This document shows positions 26,457-34,772 of a DNA stretch of 48,093 nt, one piece after another (within the stretch, counting starts at the first letter, position 1; each line of letters starts with the position of its first letter). The stretch is from the NCBI GenBank assembly GCA_026989685.1, contig JALSIV010000358.1:1-48093 (forward strand), read 5' to 3'. Source of the stretch: Pirellulaceae bacterium (GTDB lineage Bacteria > Planctomycetota > Planctomycetia > Pirellulales > Pirellulaceae). The notes under the pieces are model-generated. The model was not told the origin of the DNA. It saw only the letters and a program-made list of their open reading frames with translations, and did not search any database. The position numbers and the translations under genes were made by a program.

Positions 26457-26759
26457 ATGCTCGTACTGACACGCAAGCTGAAAGAATCGATCCGAATCGG
26501 CGACGACATCACCGTGACCATCGTTCGCGTCAAAGGCAATGCCGTACGGATCGGCATCGAAGCGCCCCCGCATGTCCGGGTGATTCGAGGCGAATTGAAT
26601 CGGCGGGTGGATCGAGTCGGCGGGATTCTGGAGGACCGAGTCCGACGCGGCGAGTCGGTGGTCATCGAGCAGAACGAATTCGACGCGAGTGAGGAGCTCA
26701 GCGACGAGTGGTCGCGGGAAGTCGACGGTCCGATGGCAGCCGAGGTGGTGGCGTCGTGA
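26457..26759 (+). CDS. csrA: carbon storage regulator CsrA
   Basis: A 100-residue RNA-binding regulator that blocks or alters translation of target mRNAs by binding GGA motifs near their start sites. The first ~50 residues ([20 protein letters not shown] then [20 protein letters not shown]) are textbook CsrA, and VRVIRGEL keeps the RNA-binding arginine. The C-terminal ~45 residues are an acidic, charged extension beyond the usual 60-75 residue length. AAAGGAG (26443-26449) is 7 nt upstream of the ATG. Its 3' end overlaps the convergent lipase-like gene by 62 bp. A sigma-54-type promoter lies upstream. CsrA/FliW and flagellar genes are not nearby. Confidence 0.95.
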   Translation: MLVLTRKLKESIRIGDDITVTIVRVKGNAVRIGIEAPPHVRVIRGELNRRVDRVGGILEDRVRRGESVVIEQNEFDASEELSDEWSREVDGPMAAEVVAS

Positions 26760-28791
26760 GGGTGGCTCGACGGACGGGGTAGCCCTCACGTTCGACTTCG
26801 GCCAAATGCTCCAGCAAAATGCGGCGGACTTCCAGGATGGCGAGTGGGTGACGATGCACGTTTTGGTGGTCCGCCGTGACGGTGATCTCGGATTCGGCTT
26901 GATCGAAGCGAGCGCTCCACAGCGGGACAACTCCGTCTCCGGGCTCGTCCTCGACCCACTTCCACCAGCTCTGCTCTTCCACCAACCCGACCACGTTGTG
27001 TTGATGGACGACGGGAGGCGGGCGGAGCGAGTCGAGTACGGGGAAGAACGGATTGTCTGGTGACAGCGAATCGATGCTGGTGGCCGGCCGCAGCAGAATA
27101 GGAGACTTGATGAGGTCGGCGTTCTGGCGGAGGACTTTGGACTTCAGCAGCATGGCGCGAGGCGTCCGAATCAGAGTCCTCGCCAGCCACTCGGTCCAAT
27201 CGTTGGCCAGGCGGCTGCCTCGGTGCGGAGTTCCCAACGTAATGACTCGGCGAATCGACGGATTGGCTCGGAAGAAGGCGACTTGAGCGATCTGCTGTTT
27301 CACTTCCGGGTCGGCTTTCAGCTCATCGAAAGATCCTTCGGCGACTGCCGACCAGAAGCGATCGCCACTGTCGAGCACCTGCATGCGGGAGAGCAGTCCT
27401 CCCATGCTGTGGCCGACCAGCACCATCTCATCCAAATGCCGGTTGGCGTGCTGTGGATCGATTTCGGCTCGTAGTTCTGCCAGATCCCGGCGGAGCGACG
27501 CGGCGGACGTCCAGAACGGCTTGGCCGTGGGATACATATAGAACCAGAACTGGTACCGCGTGCGAATCTCGGGATAGGCTCGCAGATCGTTGAACATGTC
27601 GATCCAAGTCAACGGGGTCGACCATAGTCCGTGGACCAGCAGCACGGGAATCTTGTTGGGATCATACGGTTCGAGTAGATAGATTCCCCGATAGGCTTCG
27701 ACGTCATCGGGAAACAGCAGCCCCAGCGTGGCCAACCGTTTCGACTCTTTCAGAGACGGGCTGTCCAGCGAGTATCCCAGTGGCGTCGTGATGTCACTCT
27801 GCATGGGCACGCGGCGTCCCTCGACCACCAGATCGGTGGAGACGAGCGGATCGAGCAGTTCCAGGTCGGCGACGGCGACACCGTCGGCAGCCTGGTCATG
27901 GGTCTGATGGATGCGCAGAAAGGCGGTGATGGGGAACGCCAGTCCTTTGGGATAGCGTGAATCGATCGGATCATCATGGTGCCTTTCGGCGTGGACGGCG
28001 ATCAGCGGCACTCCCAGCCCGAAGGTCGTGTAGTGGTTCCGCAATCCCTCCACCTGATAATCGGACGCGAACTCGAACTTGCCCAAGTGCTCGGGTTTCC
28101 ACTTCCCTCGAGGCACAATCCGCAGGCGGCATCGGCGACCGGCGTTGTCGAGCAGTTGTTCGGTACCGGCGACAAGCCGGCCTTCGTCATTCAGGATGCG
28201 CAGCGACGATTCCAGACTCTCGTTGTAGATGTCGCATGCCTTGCGAAACTGGGGGTCGTAGGGGTTGCGCAGCGGGTCGTAGCGAGGATCGAACAGGAAC
28301 TGGTAGGAGGCCAGCACTGCGGAGCCGTACCAGTTCAAAGCTCGCTTATCCTGTCCCAGAGCGTCTTTGCGATAGCCCTGGATGTAGGCCAATTCGGCAA
28401 ACGCGATCGCTTTGTCGGCCGTCGGTTCCCTTTCCATTTCCATGCGCAAGCGGCCGAGTGCTTCTTCGGCATCCTTCTCATACGTCGCCAACAGATCGTA
28501 ACGCCTCAACAATTGGCGAGTGCGCCGCGACGGATGCGCTTGGTGCGACGAGACCAGTTCAATGGAATCGGCCAGTGGATTCCATCGTTCCTTGCGAACG
28601 GTCAAGTAGTTGTCGGAGCGGCAGCCGGTCTGGAGTGGTAGCAGAGCGGTCAGGAGTAGAAAAAAAGCCGGGTGGCACGCCCAGAGGAGGAAACGGCGGC
28701 AAGCCGCCACTTCGGACGCGCGCGGATCCCGGCTCACGACAAGGTGGACGCAGTGGGATCGGTCGGCGGGTGGTCGCATCATGCGGCGCAC
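26698..28791 (-). CDS. lipoprotein with lipase-like alpha/beta hydrolase domain
   Basis: A 697-residue exported lipoprotein. A hydrophobic segment with lipobox LLPLQTGC (lipidated Cys57) marks it for membrane anchoring. The N-terminal half has a helical region ([20 protein letters not shown]). The hydrolase domain covers about 385-620, with [15 protein letters not shown], nucleophile Ser462 in [12 protein letters not shown] and TLGTPHRGS. It resembles secreted triacylglycerol lipases and cutinase-like enzymes; the substrate is unknown. The likely start is one of several closely spaced Met/Val codons near 28791, so the first residues are uncertain. Its stop end lies inside csrA's 3' end on the other strand, 62 bp overlap. 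A 36-bp repeat follows upstream of it. Confidence 0.82.
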   Translation of the reverse strand: MRRMMRPPADRSHCVHLVVSRDPRASEVAACRRFLLWACHPAFFLLLTALLPLQTGCRSDNYLTVRKERWNPLADSIELVSSHQAHPSRRTRQLLRRYDLLATYEKDAEEALGRLRMEMEREPTADKAIAFAELAYIQGYRKDALGQDKRALNWYGSAVLASYQFLFDPRYDPLRNPYDPQFRKACDIYNESLESSLRILNDEGRLVAGTEQLLDNAGRRCRLRIVPRGKWKPEHLGKFEFASDYQVEGLRNHYTTFGLGVPLIAVHAERHHDDPIDSRYPKGLAFPITAFLRIHQTHDQAADGVAVADLELLDPLVSTDLVVEGRRVPMQSDITTPLGYSLDSPSLKESKRLATLGLLFPDDVEAYRGIYLLEPYDPNKIPVLLVHGLWSTPLTWIDMFNDLRAYPEIRTRYQFWFYMYPTAKPFWTSAASLRRDLAELRAEIDPQHANRHLDEMVLVGHSMGGLLSRMQVLDSGDRFWSAVAEGSFDELKADPEVKQQIAQVAFFRANPSIRRVITLGTPHRGSRLANDWTEWLARTLIRTPRAMLLKSKVLRQNADLIKSPILLRPATSIDSLSPDNPFFPVLDSLRPPPVVHQHNVVGLVEEQSWWKWVEDEPGDGVVPLWSARFDQAESEITVTADHQNVHRHPLAILEVRRILLEHLAEVEREGYPVRRATLTTPPPRLPSDRRLPATTRR

Positions 28792-28896
28792 CTCGATCGT
28801 GGTGTCAGTGACTTGGATGGATCAAACGGATGTCCGCTCGACGAGGCGGGAAGATACGAAAACCGCACCGCAGGTGTCAAGAAAGAAAAAAACTTG

Positions 28897-28932
28897 CCAC
28901 GATCGACTCGACACGACAGAGCCGCTGACGGC
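28897..28932 (+). repeat. 36-bp dispersed repeat, copy 1
   Basis: This copy and the one at 38519-38554 agree at about 31 of 36 positions, including CCACGATCG and ACGACAGA and CCGCT. It lies in the 177-bp gap between the lipase-like gene (minus, start at 28791) and the radical SAM gene (minus, ends at 28969). Function is unknown. Confidence 0.6.
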
Positions 28933-28968
28933 CTTCCGGAAGCGACGCCGGCGCCAACGAACGTCGGG

Positions 28969-30990
28969 CTACTTGGCGATCCGTTTCCGCCCGGGACGAT
29001 AGCCGGGGACCGGCGCGTGGCGCGACTGCCGTTTCCGTTTCTTCTTCCCCTTCGCGGGACGGCTCGAGTCCCCGCCGCCTTGCAAGGCCCGCCCAGCTTC
29101 CCGACGCCTCCGGCGCAGCGCTTCGCGAGGCGGCCGGGAGGGAATCAGACAGTCGCAACCTTCACCGATCAGGTCGGTGCGCCCGGCCTGCTGCAATGCC
29201 TTGCGCACTTCGAAGTAGTTCTCCGGTTTGAAAAACTGCATCAAGGCCCGTTGCAACTTGCGGTCTCTCAGGTGCCGAGCGACATGGACCGGCTTCTTCG
29301 TGAACGGATCGATGCCCGTGTAGTACATGGCCGTCGCCACATCCAGCGGTGCCGGAATGAAGTCCTGAACCTGATCGGGGCGGTAACCGTTCTGCTTGAG
29401 AAACACCGCCAGGTCGATCATGGCATCCAAGTCGCTCCCGGGATGACTGGCGATGAAATAGGGGACCAGGTATTGGCGTTTGCCCGCCTTGCTCGATTCG
29501 CGCTGGAAGATTTCGGCGAACCGGCGAAAATCGTCGATGGCCGGTTTGCGCATCTTGTCGAGCACGTCGTCGTCGGTATGTTCGGGAGCCACTTTCAACA
29601 GGCCACCGACGTGATGCCGCACCAGCTCACGGATGTACCGAGGCGACAAGCGTGCCAGGTCCATGCGAATGCCGCTGGCGACGAACACCTTGCGGATGCC
29701 TTCGATCGATCGAGCCTTTTTCATCAACTCGATCAGCGGACCATGATCGGTACCCAGCAGCTTGCAGATCGTCGGGTGAACGCACGACTGGCGGCGGCAC
29801 ACGGCTTCCACTTCGGGACGCGTGCACTTCATTTGATACATGTTGGCCGTTGGACCGCCGATGTCGCTGACGATTCCCTTGAACTGCGGGTCTTCGGTCA
29901 GTTGCTCGAGTTCCCGAAGGATCGATTCCTGGCTGCGCGACTGGATCGTCCGTCCCTGGTGCGTGGTGATCGAGCAGAACGTGCAGCCCCCGAAACAGCC
30001 TCGCATGATGGTGACCGAGTCCTTGATCATCTGATGGGCGGGAATCGGTTCCTTGTAGGACGGATGAGGCCTGCGCGTGAAGGGTAGATCGTAAATGGCG
30101 TCCATCGCCGCTTGAGACAGCGGGAAGGCGGGCGGGTTGGCGACCACCGCCTGGCGATCGTGCCATTGCACCAGTCGCCGAGCGTTGTAGGGATTGGTTT
30201 CGTTGTGGATGATCCGCGTCGCCTCGGCAAAGGCCGGCTTGTCCCGGCAGACGTCCTCGTAAGAAGGGAGCACCAAGGCGTCTTCCGGCGGCGACTCGGA
30301 GGCGCCCATCGCATAGGCCACGCCGCGCATGTCGCGCAAATCCTTCACCGTCGCGCCGCCGGCCAGCCGTTCGGCGATCTCCACCACGGCACGTTCTCCC
30401 ATCCCGAAGACGACCAGGTCGGCCTTGGCATCGAGCAGGATCGAACGGCGAACCTTGTCGCTCCAGTAGTCGTAGTGGGCCAACCGACGCAACGATGCCT
30501 CCACCCCGCCGGCGATCACCGGAACTCCCTTGTAAGCCTGGCGGGCCCGCTGGCAGTAGGCCAAAGTGGCTCGATCGGGCCGGCGCCCGATGCGGCCGCC
30601 CGGCGAATAGGCGTCGTCGTTGCGCACCTTCCGATTGGCCGTGTAATGATTGATCATCGAGTCCATGTTGCCGGCACTGATTCCGAAGAACAGCCGCGGC
30701 CGTCCCAGCCGCTGCCAGTCCTTGCAGTCCTGCCAGTCGGGCTGGCTGACGATGCCCACGCGGTACCCCGCCGCCTCGAGCACCCGTCCGAGCAAGGCCA
30801 TGGCGAAGCTGGGATGGTCGACGTAAGCGTCTCCGGTGACGAGCACCACATCGAGTTCATCCCAGCCGCGAGCTTTCATCTCGCGCCGCGACATGGGCAA
30901 GGGGCGAGGATCGACGCGAGTCGGATCGAGCCGACGGAGAAACCGATCGTGATCGAGCGCCGCCTGGTCGAGAATGGGGAGCAAAGTCAT
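28969..30990 (-). CDS. YgiQ-family radical SAM protein
   Basis: A 673-residue enzyme of the YgiQ type. The radical SAM cluster motif CFGGCTFC gives ligand cysteines 332, 336 and 339, after SVTIMRG. The N-terminal region ([20 protein letters not shown] then [11 protein letters not shown]) and the late [20 protein letters not shown] are characteristic. The last ~50 residues are a basic arginine/lysine-rich tail, common in this family. The enzyme binds S-adenosylmethionine and a 4Fe-4S cluster; its substrate has not been settled. ATG 30990 (MTLLPILDQ) is chosen as the start; the longer in-frame start at 31065 adds a less conserved stretch. It is divergent from the CobW-type gene. Confidence 0.92.
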   Translation of the reverse strand: MTLLPILDQAALDHDRFLRRLDPTRVDPRPLPMSRREMKARGWDELDVVLVTGDAYVDHPSFAMALLGRVLEAAGYRVGIVSQPDWQDCKDWQRLGRPRLFFGISAGNMDSMINHYTANRKVRNDDAYSPGGRIGRRPDRATLAYCQRARQAYKGVPVIAGGVEASLRRLAHYDYWSDKVRRSILLDAKADLVVFGMGERAVVEIAERLAGGATVKDLRDMRGVAYAMGASESPPEDALVLPSYEDVCRDKPAFAEATRIIHNETNPYNARRLVQWHDRQAVVANPPAFPLSQAAMDAIYDLPFTRRPHPSYKEPIPAHQMIKDSVTIMRGCFGGCTFCSITTHQGRTIQSRSQESILRELEQLTEDPQFKGIVSDIGGPTANMYQMKCTRPEVEAVCRRQSCVHPTICKLLGTDHGPLIELMKKARSIEGIRKVFVASGIRMDLARLSPRYIRELVRHHVGGLLKVAPEHTDDDVLDKMRKPAIDDFRRFAEIFQRESSKAGKRQYLVPYFIASHPGSDLDAMIDLAVFLKQNGYRPDQVQDFIPAPLDVATAMYYTGIDPFTKKPVHVARHLRDRKLQRALMQFFKPENYFEVRKALQQAGRTDLIGEGCDCLIPSRPPREALRRRRREAGRALQGGGDSSRPAKGKKKRKRQSRHAPVPGYRPGRKRIAK

Positions 30991-31088
30991 GCGAGGATGG
31001 CCAAGAGTAAAAATGGATCGCGGCACGTAGCGTCGTACTTCGTAACATCTGCGCGCATCGGGCACTGCGTTTCGGTTCTCATCACCAT

Positions 31089-31117
31089 CCCTACAGCCTC
31101 GCGCCTCCAGCCTTCGG
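31089..31117 (-). repeat. dispersed hairpin repeat, partial copy 3
   Basis: On the minus strand this reads CCGAAGGCTGGAGGCGCG then AGGCTGTAGG, matching the right half of the repeats at 21617 and 41384. It lacks their GCGGGC hairpin half. It lies in the 212-bp divergent gap between the YgiQ-type and CobW-type genes. Confidence 0.5.
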
Positions 31118-31202
31118 ATGGGGCTTGTCCATTATCGCGGCGATCGTTCACACTGTCAAAGGAGCCAGCGAGGACCTCGGGGGAAGGGAGCGACAGCATA
31201 TC

Positions 31203-32294
31203 ATGCGCATCACGATGATCGGCGGCTTCTTGGGAGCCGGAAAAACCACGACAATCGCGCGACTCGCCCGCCATTACCTCGAGGCCGGCCAGAGGGTGGG
31301 GATTGTGACCAACGACCAGGCTGCCGAGCTGGTCGACACTCAGTTCTTGCGGTCCCAGGGATTTTCCGTGGGGGAAGTGGCCGGCGCGTGTTTCTGTTGC
31401 AAATTCGACGCGCTCGCCGAAACGCTGGGACAACTCGACCGTCAAATCGCGCCCGATGTGATCTTGACCGAGCCGGTGGGCAGTTGCACCGATCTGGTGG
31501 CAACGGTGGTCGAACCGCTAAGAGCCCTGCACGGCGACCGCTACGAAATGGGCCCGCTGGCCGTTCTGCTCAAACCGGAACACGGACAGAGAATCCTGAC
31601 TGGCGGACCTCGGATCGGCTTTTCGCCTCAAGCCGAGTACATCTTTCTCAAGCAATTGGAAGAAGCCGACGTGGTGGCGGTGAACAAGGTCGATCGATTG
31701 GATCGGGAGGCACGCGAGCAATTGAAGGAGGCGCTGGAAGCGAGGTTCTCCGGCAAGCCGATCCTGTTTGTCAGTGCACGCACCGGCGAGGGATTCGACG
31801 AGTTGCTCTTGGCGCTGGCGTCCAGCCCGGCTCCACACCGGTCGATGATGGAGGTGGATTATGAACGCTATGCGGCGGGCGAGGCCGAACTGGGCTGGCT
31901 CAACGCCGCCGCCACCGCTCACGGCAGCGCGTTTTCACTCGACCAGCTCACTTTGCAGTTGGCCGGCGAACTGGCCGAGCGATTGGAAGCCGCCCGTATG
32001 GAGGCGGCTCACGTCAAGATCCTAGCCGAATCCGAGGGCGACGTTTCCATGAGCAACATCGTATCGAGCGACCGCGGGGCGGAGCTGTCCCTGGCGTGCT
32101 CGGTGCAGGTCGACCGGGCCGATTTGACAGTGAACGCTCGAGTGGCCGGTGATCCGGATCTTCTCAAGACGATCGTTGAAGATGGGCTCGATGCGGTCGG
32201 TGCCATGCTGGGAGTGCGTTTGGCGCTGGGAGCCGTCCACCACTTCCGCCCTGCCCCGCCGGTACCCACTCATCGGTTTCAAAGCGGCGAATGA
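31203..32294 (+). CDS. CobW/G3E-family GTPase, putative metal chaperone
   Basis: A 363-residue P-loop GTPase of the G3E (CobW/HypB/UreG) group. Walker A is GGFLGAGKTTT (7-17), the metal-binding CxCC motif lies in GACFCCKFDA (Cys63, Cys65, Cys66), and NKVD is at 161-164. These proteins deliver metals, most often zinc, cobalt or nickel, to enzymes. The C-terminal ~140 residues are not the usual CobW C-terminal domain in an obvious way. The likely start is ATG 31203 because the P-loop begins five residues later; GGGAAGGGAG ends 12 nt upstream. Its 3' end overlaps the convergent histidine kinase gene by 16 bp. The metal is not indicated by neighbours. Confidence 0.88.
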   Translation: MRITMIGGFLGAGKTTTIARLARHYLEAGQRVGIVTNDQAAELVDTQFLRSQGFSVGEVAGACFCCKFDALAETLGQLDRQIAPDVILTEPVGSCTDLVATVVEPLRALHGDRYEMGPLAVLLKPEHGQRILTGGPRIGFSPQAEYIFLKQLEEADVVAVNKVDRLDREAREQLKEALEARFSGKPILFVSARTGEGFDELLLALASSPAPHRSMMEVDYERYAAGEAELGWLNAAATAHGSAFSLDQLTLQLAGELAERLEAARMEAAHVKILAESEGDVSMSNIVSSDRGAELSLACSVQVDRADLTVNARVAGDPDLLKTIVEDGLDAVGAMLGVRLALGAVHHFRPAPPVPTHRFQSGE

Positions 32295-33097
32295 GTATTC
32301 TGGGAACACGGGGCCGAATGAGGCGTTCCGGACAGATGCCCGCTGGGCGTGGGAGCTACCGGGAGACCGATACAGAAGGCGGTCCCCTGCCCCACCGTAC
32401 TCTGCACGCGAATCCGGCCGCGGTGCGATTCGACGATGTTGCGGCAGGCGGCCAGTCCCAATCCCGTACCGCCCCGCCCGCTTCCGTCCGGCCCCGATTT
32501 GGTGCTGAAAAAGGGATCGAAGATCTTGGGGAGCACATCGGGAGAAATCCCGGTACCCGTATCGCGCACCACCAGCTCGACCGTCTCGGCATCCGGCTGA
32601 CGCACGGCGATCCGTAGGTGCCCACCGCGTGGCATGGCCTGGCGAGCGTTGATCAGCAGGTTGAGCAGCACTTGTTGGATCTGGTTTCCGTTGGCCAGGA
32701 CGGGAGCCGTATCATCCAGTTGCAGTTCGACGGCGATTCGGTACTTGCTGAGTTCCCGCTCCAAGAGCACCAGAGTGTCCCTGACCAGTTGCGACAGGTT
32801 GGTGGGTTCGAAGTTGGCCGAGCGGTTGCGAACGGCACCGAGGATGGTCTGCGTAATCTTGGCCGCTCGTTCACTGGCTTCCAGGATGCGGGAGAGCGCC
32901 TTGGTGCGTGTGGCTTCATCGGTGCGCCGCAGGCCCATTTTGGCGTAGTTCATGATCGTCATCAGGATGTTGTTGAACTCGTGAGTGGTCGTGCCGGCCA
33001 GTTCGCCGACCGCCGTGAGTCGTTCGGCCTGCAGCAACCGTTCTTGAAGTGTCGCCAGTTGTTGTTCCAGTTGTTGCACGCGCTCGGAATGGCTCAT
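32279..33097 (-). CDS. soluble histidine kinase
   Basis: A 272-residue two-component sensor kinase without a membrane segment or periplasmic domain. A short coiled coil (RVQQLEQQLATLQERLLQAERL) precedes the HisKA domain with the phosphorylation site His39 in TTTHEFNNIL. The ATPase domain shows the N box QVLLNLLINARQAMP, G1 box DTGTGIS, F box DPFFSTK and G2 box GGTGLGLA. No response regulator gene is adjacent, so it is an orphan. ATG 33097 (MSHSERVQQLEQQ) is chosen; AGGAGG lies about 11 nt upstream. Upstream codons in the same frame look like spacer. It may receive its signal through a partner protein. Confidence 0.9.
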   Translation of the reverse strand: MSHSERVQQLEQQLATLQERLLQAERLTAVGELAGTTTHEFNNILMTIMNYAKMGLRRTDEATRTKALSRILEASERAAKITQTILGAVRNRSANFEPTNLSQLVRDTLVLLERELSKYRIAVELQLDDTAPVLANGNQIQQVLLNLLINARQAMPRGGHLRIAVRQPDAETVELVVRDTGTGISPDVLPKIFDPFFSTKSGPDGSGRGGTGLGLAACRNIVESHRGRIRVQSTVGQGTAFCIGLPVAPTPSGHLSGTPHSAPCSQNTHSPL

Positions 33098-33268
33098 GAG
33101 ATAACAGGCCTCCTTGACTGGTTTGGCCGACCCGAAGACTCGGTGAAGCTCGGCTAGGTTGCGTGGTTTGCCGCCGCAGTGTCGACTTGCCTGCGTTCGC
33201 CGACAGTGAAGGCTTAACTTGTGCTCTCTACAGCATTTAAGCCCACAAGACGTATCGACGGATTCGCC

Positions 33269-33297
33269 TGGGCAACTGGAGTCCAAGCCGATATAAT
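33269..33297 (+). promoter_or_regulatory. promoter of 99-residue protein gene
   Basis: A perfect -10 TATAAT (33292-33297) lies 17 bp after TGGGCA (33269-33274), four of six matches. Start near 33304, about 48 nt before the ATG at 33352. Confidence 0.5.
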
Positions 33298-33351
33298 CTG
33301 GCAGACGATGGGAGATATTTGGCAGGGACGCGAACGGAAGGACCCGGCAGG

Positions 33352-33651
33352 ATGCAGACGTTGGAGTTGTTGCAGGAAGCACTCGAGTTGGCCCGCGAGT
33401 TGGGCTACCAGATCCGCGAAGAGTCCATGGGCGGCGTGGGTGGCGGTGCCTGCGAGTTCGCGGGACGCAAGTGGCTTTTCCTCGACCTCGCCTGGAATGC
33501 TCACGAGCAATTGGAAAATGTGATCTCGGTGCTCAAGGAAGACCTCGCCCTGTTCGCGGTCGCGGATCGGCTGAGCCCCCAGTTGGCTTGGCACTTGGGA
33601 TGGAATGATCCGGACGGCGGGCGGCCGGACTGCGGCCAAGCAGCGGCCTGA
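33352..33651 (+). CDS. small acidic-helical protein, unknown function
   Basis: A 99-residue protein. It has a leucine-rich helix start (MQTLELLQEALELARELGYQ), a glycine-rich turn MGGVGGGACEFAGRKW, and a compact WLFLDLAWNAHEQLENVI segment. The sequence looks like a small folded protein of a conserved hypothetical family. The promoter and the clear start argue that it is expressed. It is divergent from the histidine kinase gene. Function unknown. Confidence 0.65.
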   Translation: MQTLELLQEALELARELGYQIREESMGGVGGGACEFAGRKWLFLDLAWNAHEQLENVISVLKEDLALFAVADRLSPQLAWHLGWNDPDGGRPDCGQAAA

Positions 33652-33681
33652 TGGTGGTCGCAGGCTCCGGCACTCTGCTGG

Positions 33682-34197
33682 TTACCGAATCGGTTGAGCC
33701 CGGCGAACCAACCGCTTCCCGCCGACGGCAACGCCCAGTACCAGCGCCCCGAGCCCAAACATCAAGCCCGCGGAAGGCTCGGGGACGGGGTTGGATTCTC
33801 AAGACCGGCTCGAAGCCCCCCGAAGACTCTTTGCTGCGAAACTTTACATGGAGGCCGGCATTCCCGGAGGTGCTGCTCGGGCGGAGCGTTACACCGCAAT
33901 TGTTCTTGGCTCCGATGTACCGCGCCTGTACGAAACTGGTTCCATCCCACTCGCGTCATTCTTTTGGATTCACGCTACCACTGAACGGTCAACTGTGCCG
34001 TCCCCTCTTCCGCCGATGGACGAAAAAAAGGCGGAACTGGTTGTGGCCGCTGCTCGTGTTGCCGTCCCCGTTGCTTGTCAGAGCACAGCCCGGATCTCTG
34101 GAGATCGTCGGTACCGGCCCCGACACAGTGAAGTCACCGGTGATGTTGATGGTATCATCCTGGTTGTGTGTCTGGGCGACGAGGCGAGTCGATTCCC
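33682..34197 (-). pseudogene. decayed PEP-CTERM secreted protein gene
   Basis: The minus strand encodes a complete PEP-CTERM sorting tail ending at a TAA at 33682-33684: VPEPSAGLMFGLGALVLGVA, then VGGKRLVRRAQPIR. This tail directs exosortase-dependent sorting. An in-frame TGA (33799-33801) stops that frame upstream. Further upstream, other frames on the same strand show protein-like fragments such as TINITGDFTVSG and NDASGMEPVSYRRG, broken by stops and shifts. I read this as a gene killed by several frameshifts, its true start lost. The exosortase (XrtA-type) is not in this window. Confidence 0.65.
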
Positions 34198-34740
34198 GTT
34201 TGGGCTTCGACTACTGAAACTCACCCTCGGACCACCGGAGTCCGGCTGCCGATCAATCTGAGGACAACACGTCTCGACCTCGATGGAAACGGAACGTCGA
34301 TCTACCTGTTTGTGGGTGAGGCCGACCTCGCCCCCTTAGCAGCCGGGCGTCCTCAGCAGCGCGGCGAATTTCAACTCAACTGGGTCGTGTTCGACGGCGG
34401 CGACGTCCATTGGTTGCGAGGTTACTGTCACCTGTTGATGGCGATCGGCGACATAGCGCTGGCCTACGACTGGAAAGAGCTTTTCGAACGAACAGGGCAC
34501 TTGATGTATCCGCGAGTGGAATCGCCATACCAGTTCTTGCGTGATGAAGCACGCCACAAACAGCCACGCTCATTCGACCCGACCGAAATCTTGGATTCGA
34601 TTGCCGCCATACAAAGGTCCGATCACCAAGCCGCAGTTCTGGCGGAAACTCCAGCAGGTCTTCCGGGGACGATTTGTCGGATTCGCCGTTTGGTTCAACT
34701 GACCCGAAGCCAGCCAGTGCGCTCTTGGCGGAGTTTCTGA
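34168..34740 (+). pseudogene. truncated planctomycete-type hypothetical protein
   Basis: The plus strand holds one protein-like block: RGEFQLNWVVFDGGDVHWLR, then GYCHLLMAIGDIALAYDWKE and LFERTGHLMYPRVESPYQFL. The block looks like a conserved domain, but the N-terminus (from about 34168 to 34210) and the C-terminal tail (from about 34620) read as scrambled, arginine-rich sequence. No start with a ribosome-binding site fits. It faces the PEP-CTERM remnant head to head and overlaps its 5' side, so both are likely fragments joined by deletion. A short real gene cannot be excluded. Confidence 0.4.
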
Positions 34741-34772
34741 CAGGGTTCGAGGCTGACGGCGAGCGGTAGCGC

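Noticed and set aside
30112-31218. 368-codon plus-strand frame opposite the YgiQ-type gene
   Set aside because: The minus-strand gene has the radical SAM cysteines and normal length; this frame has no recognisable sequence.
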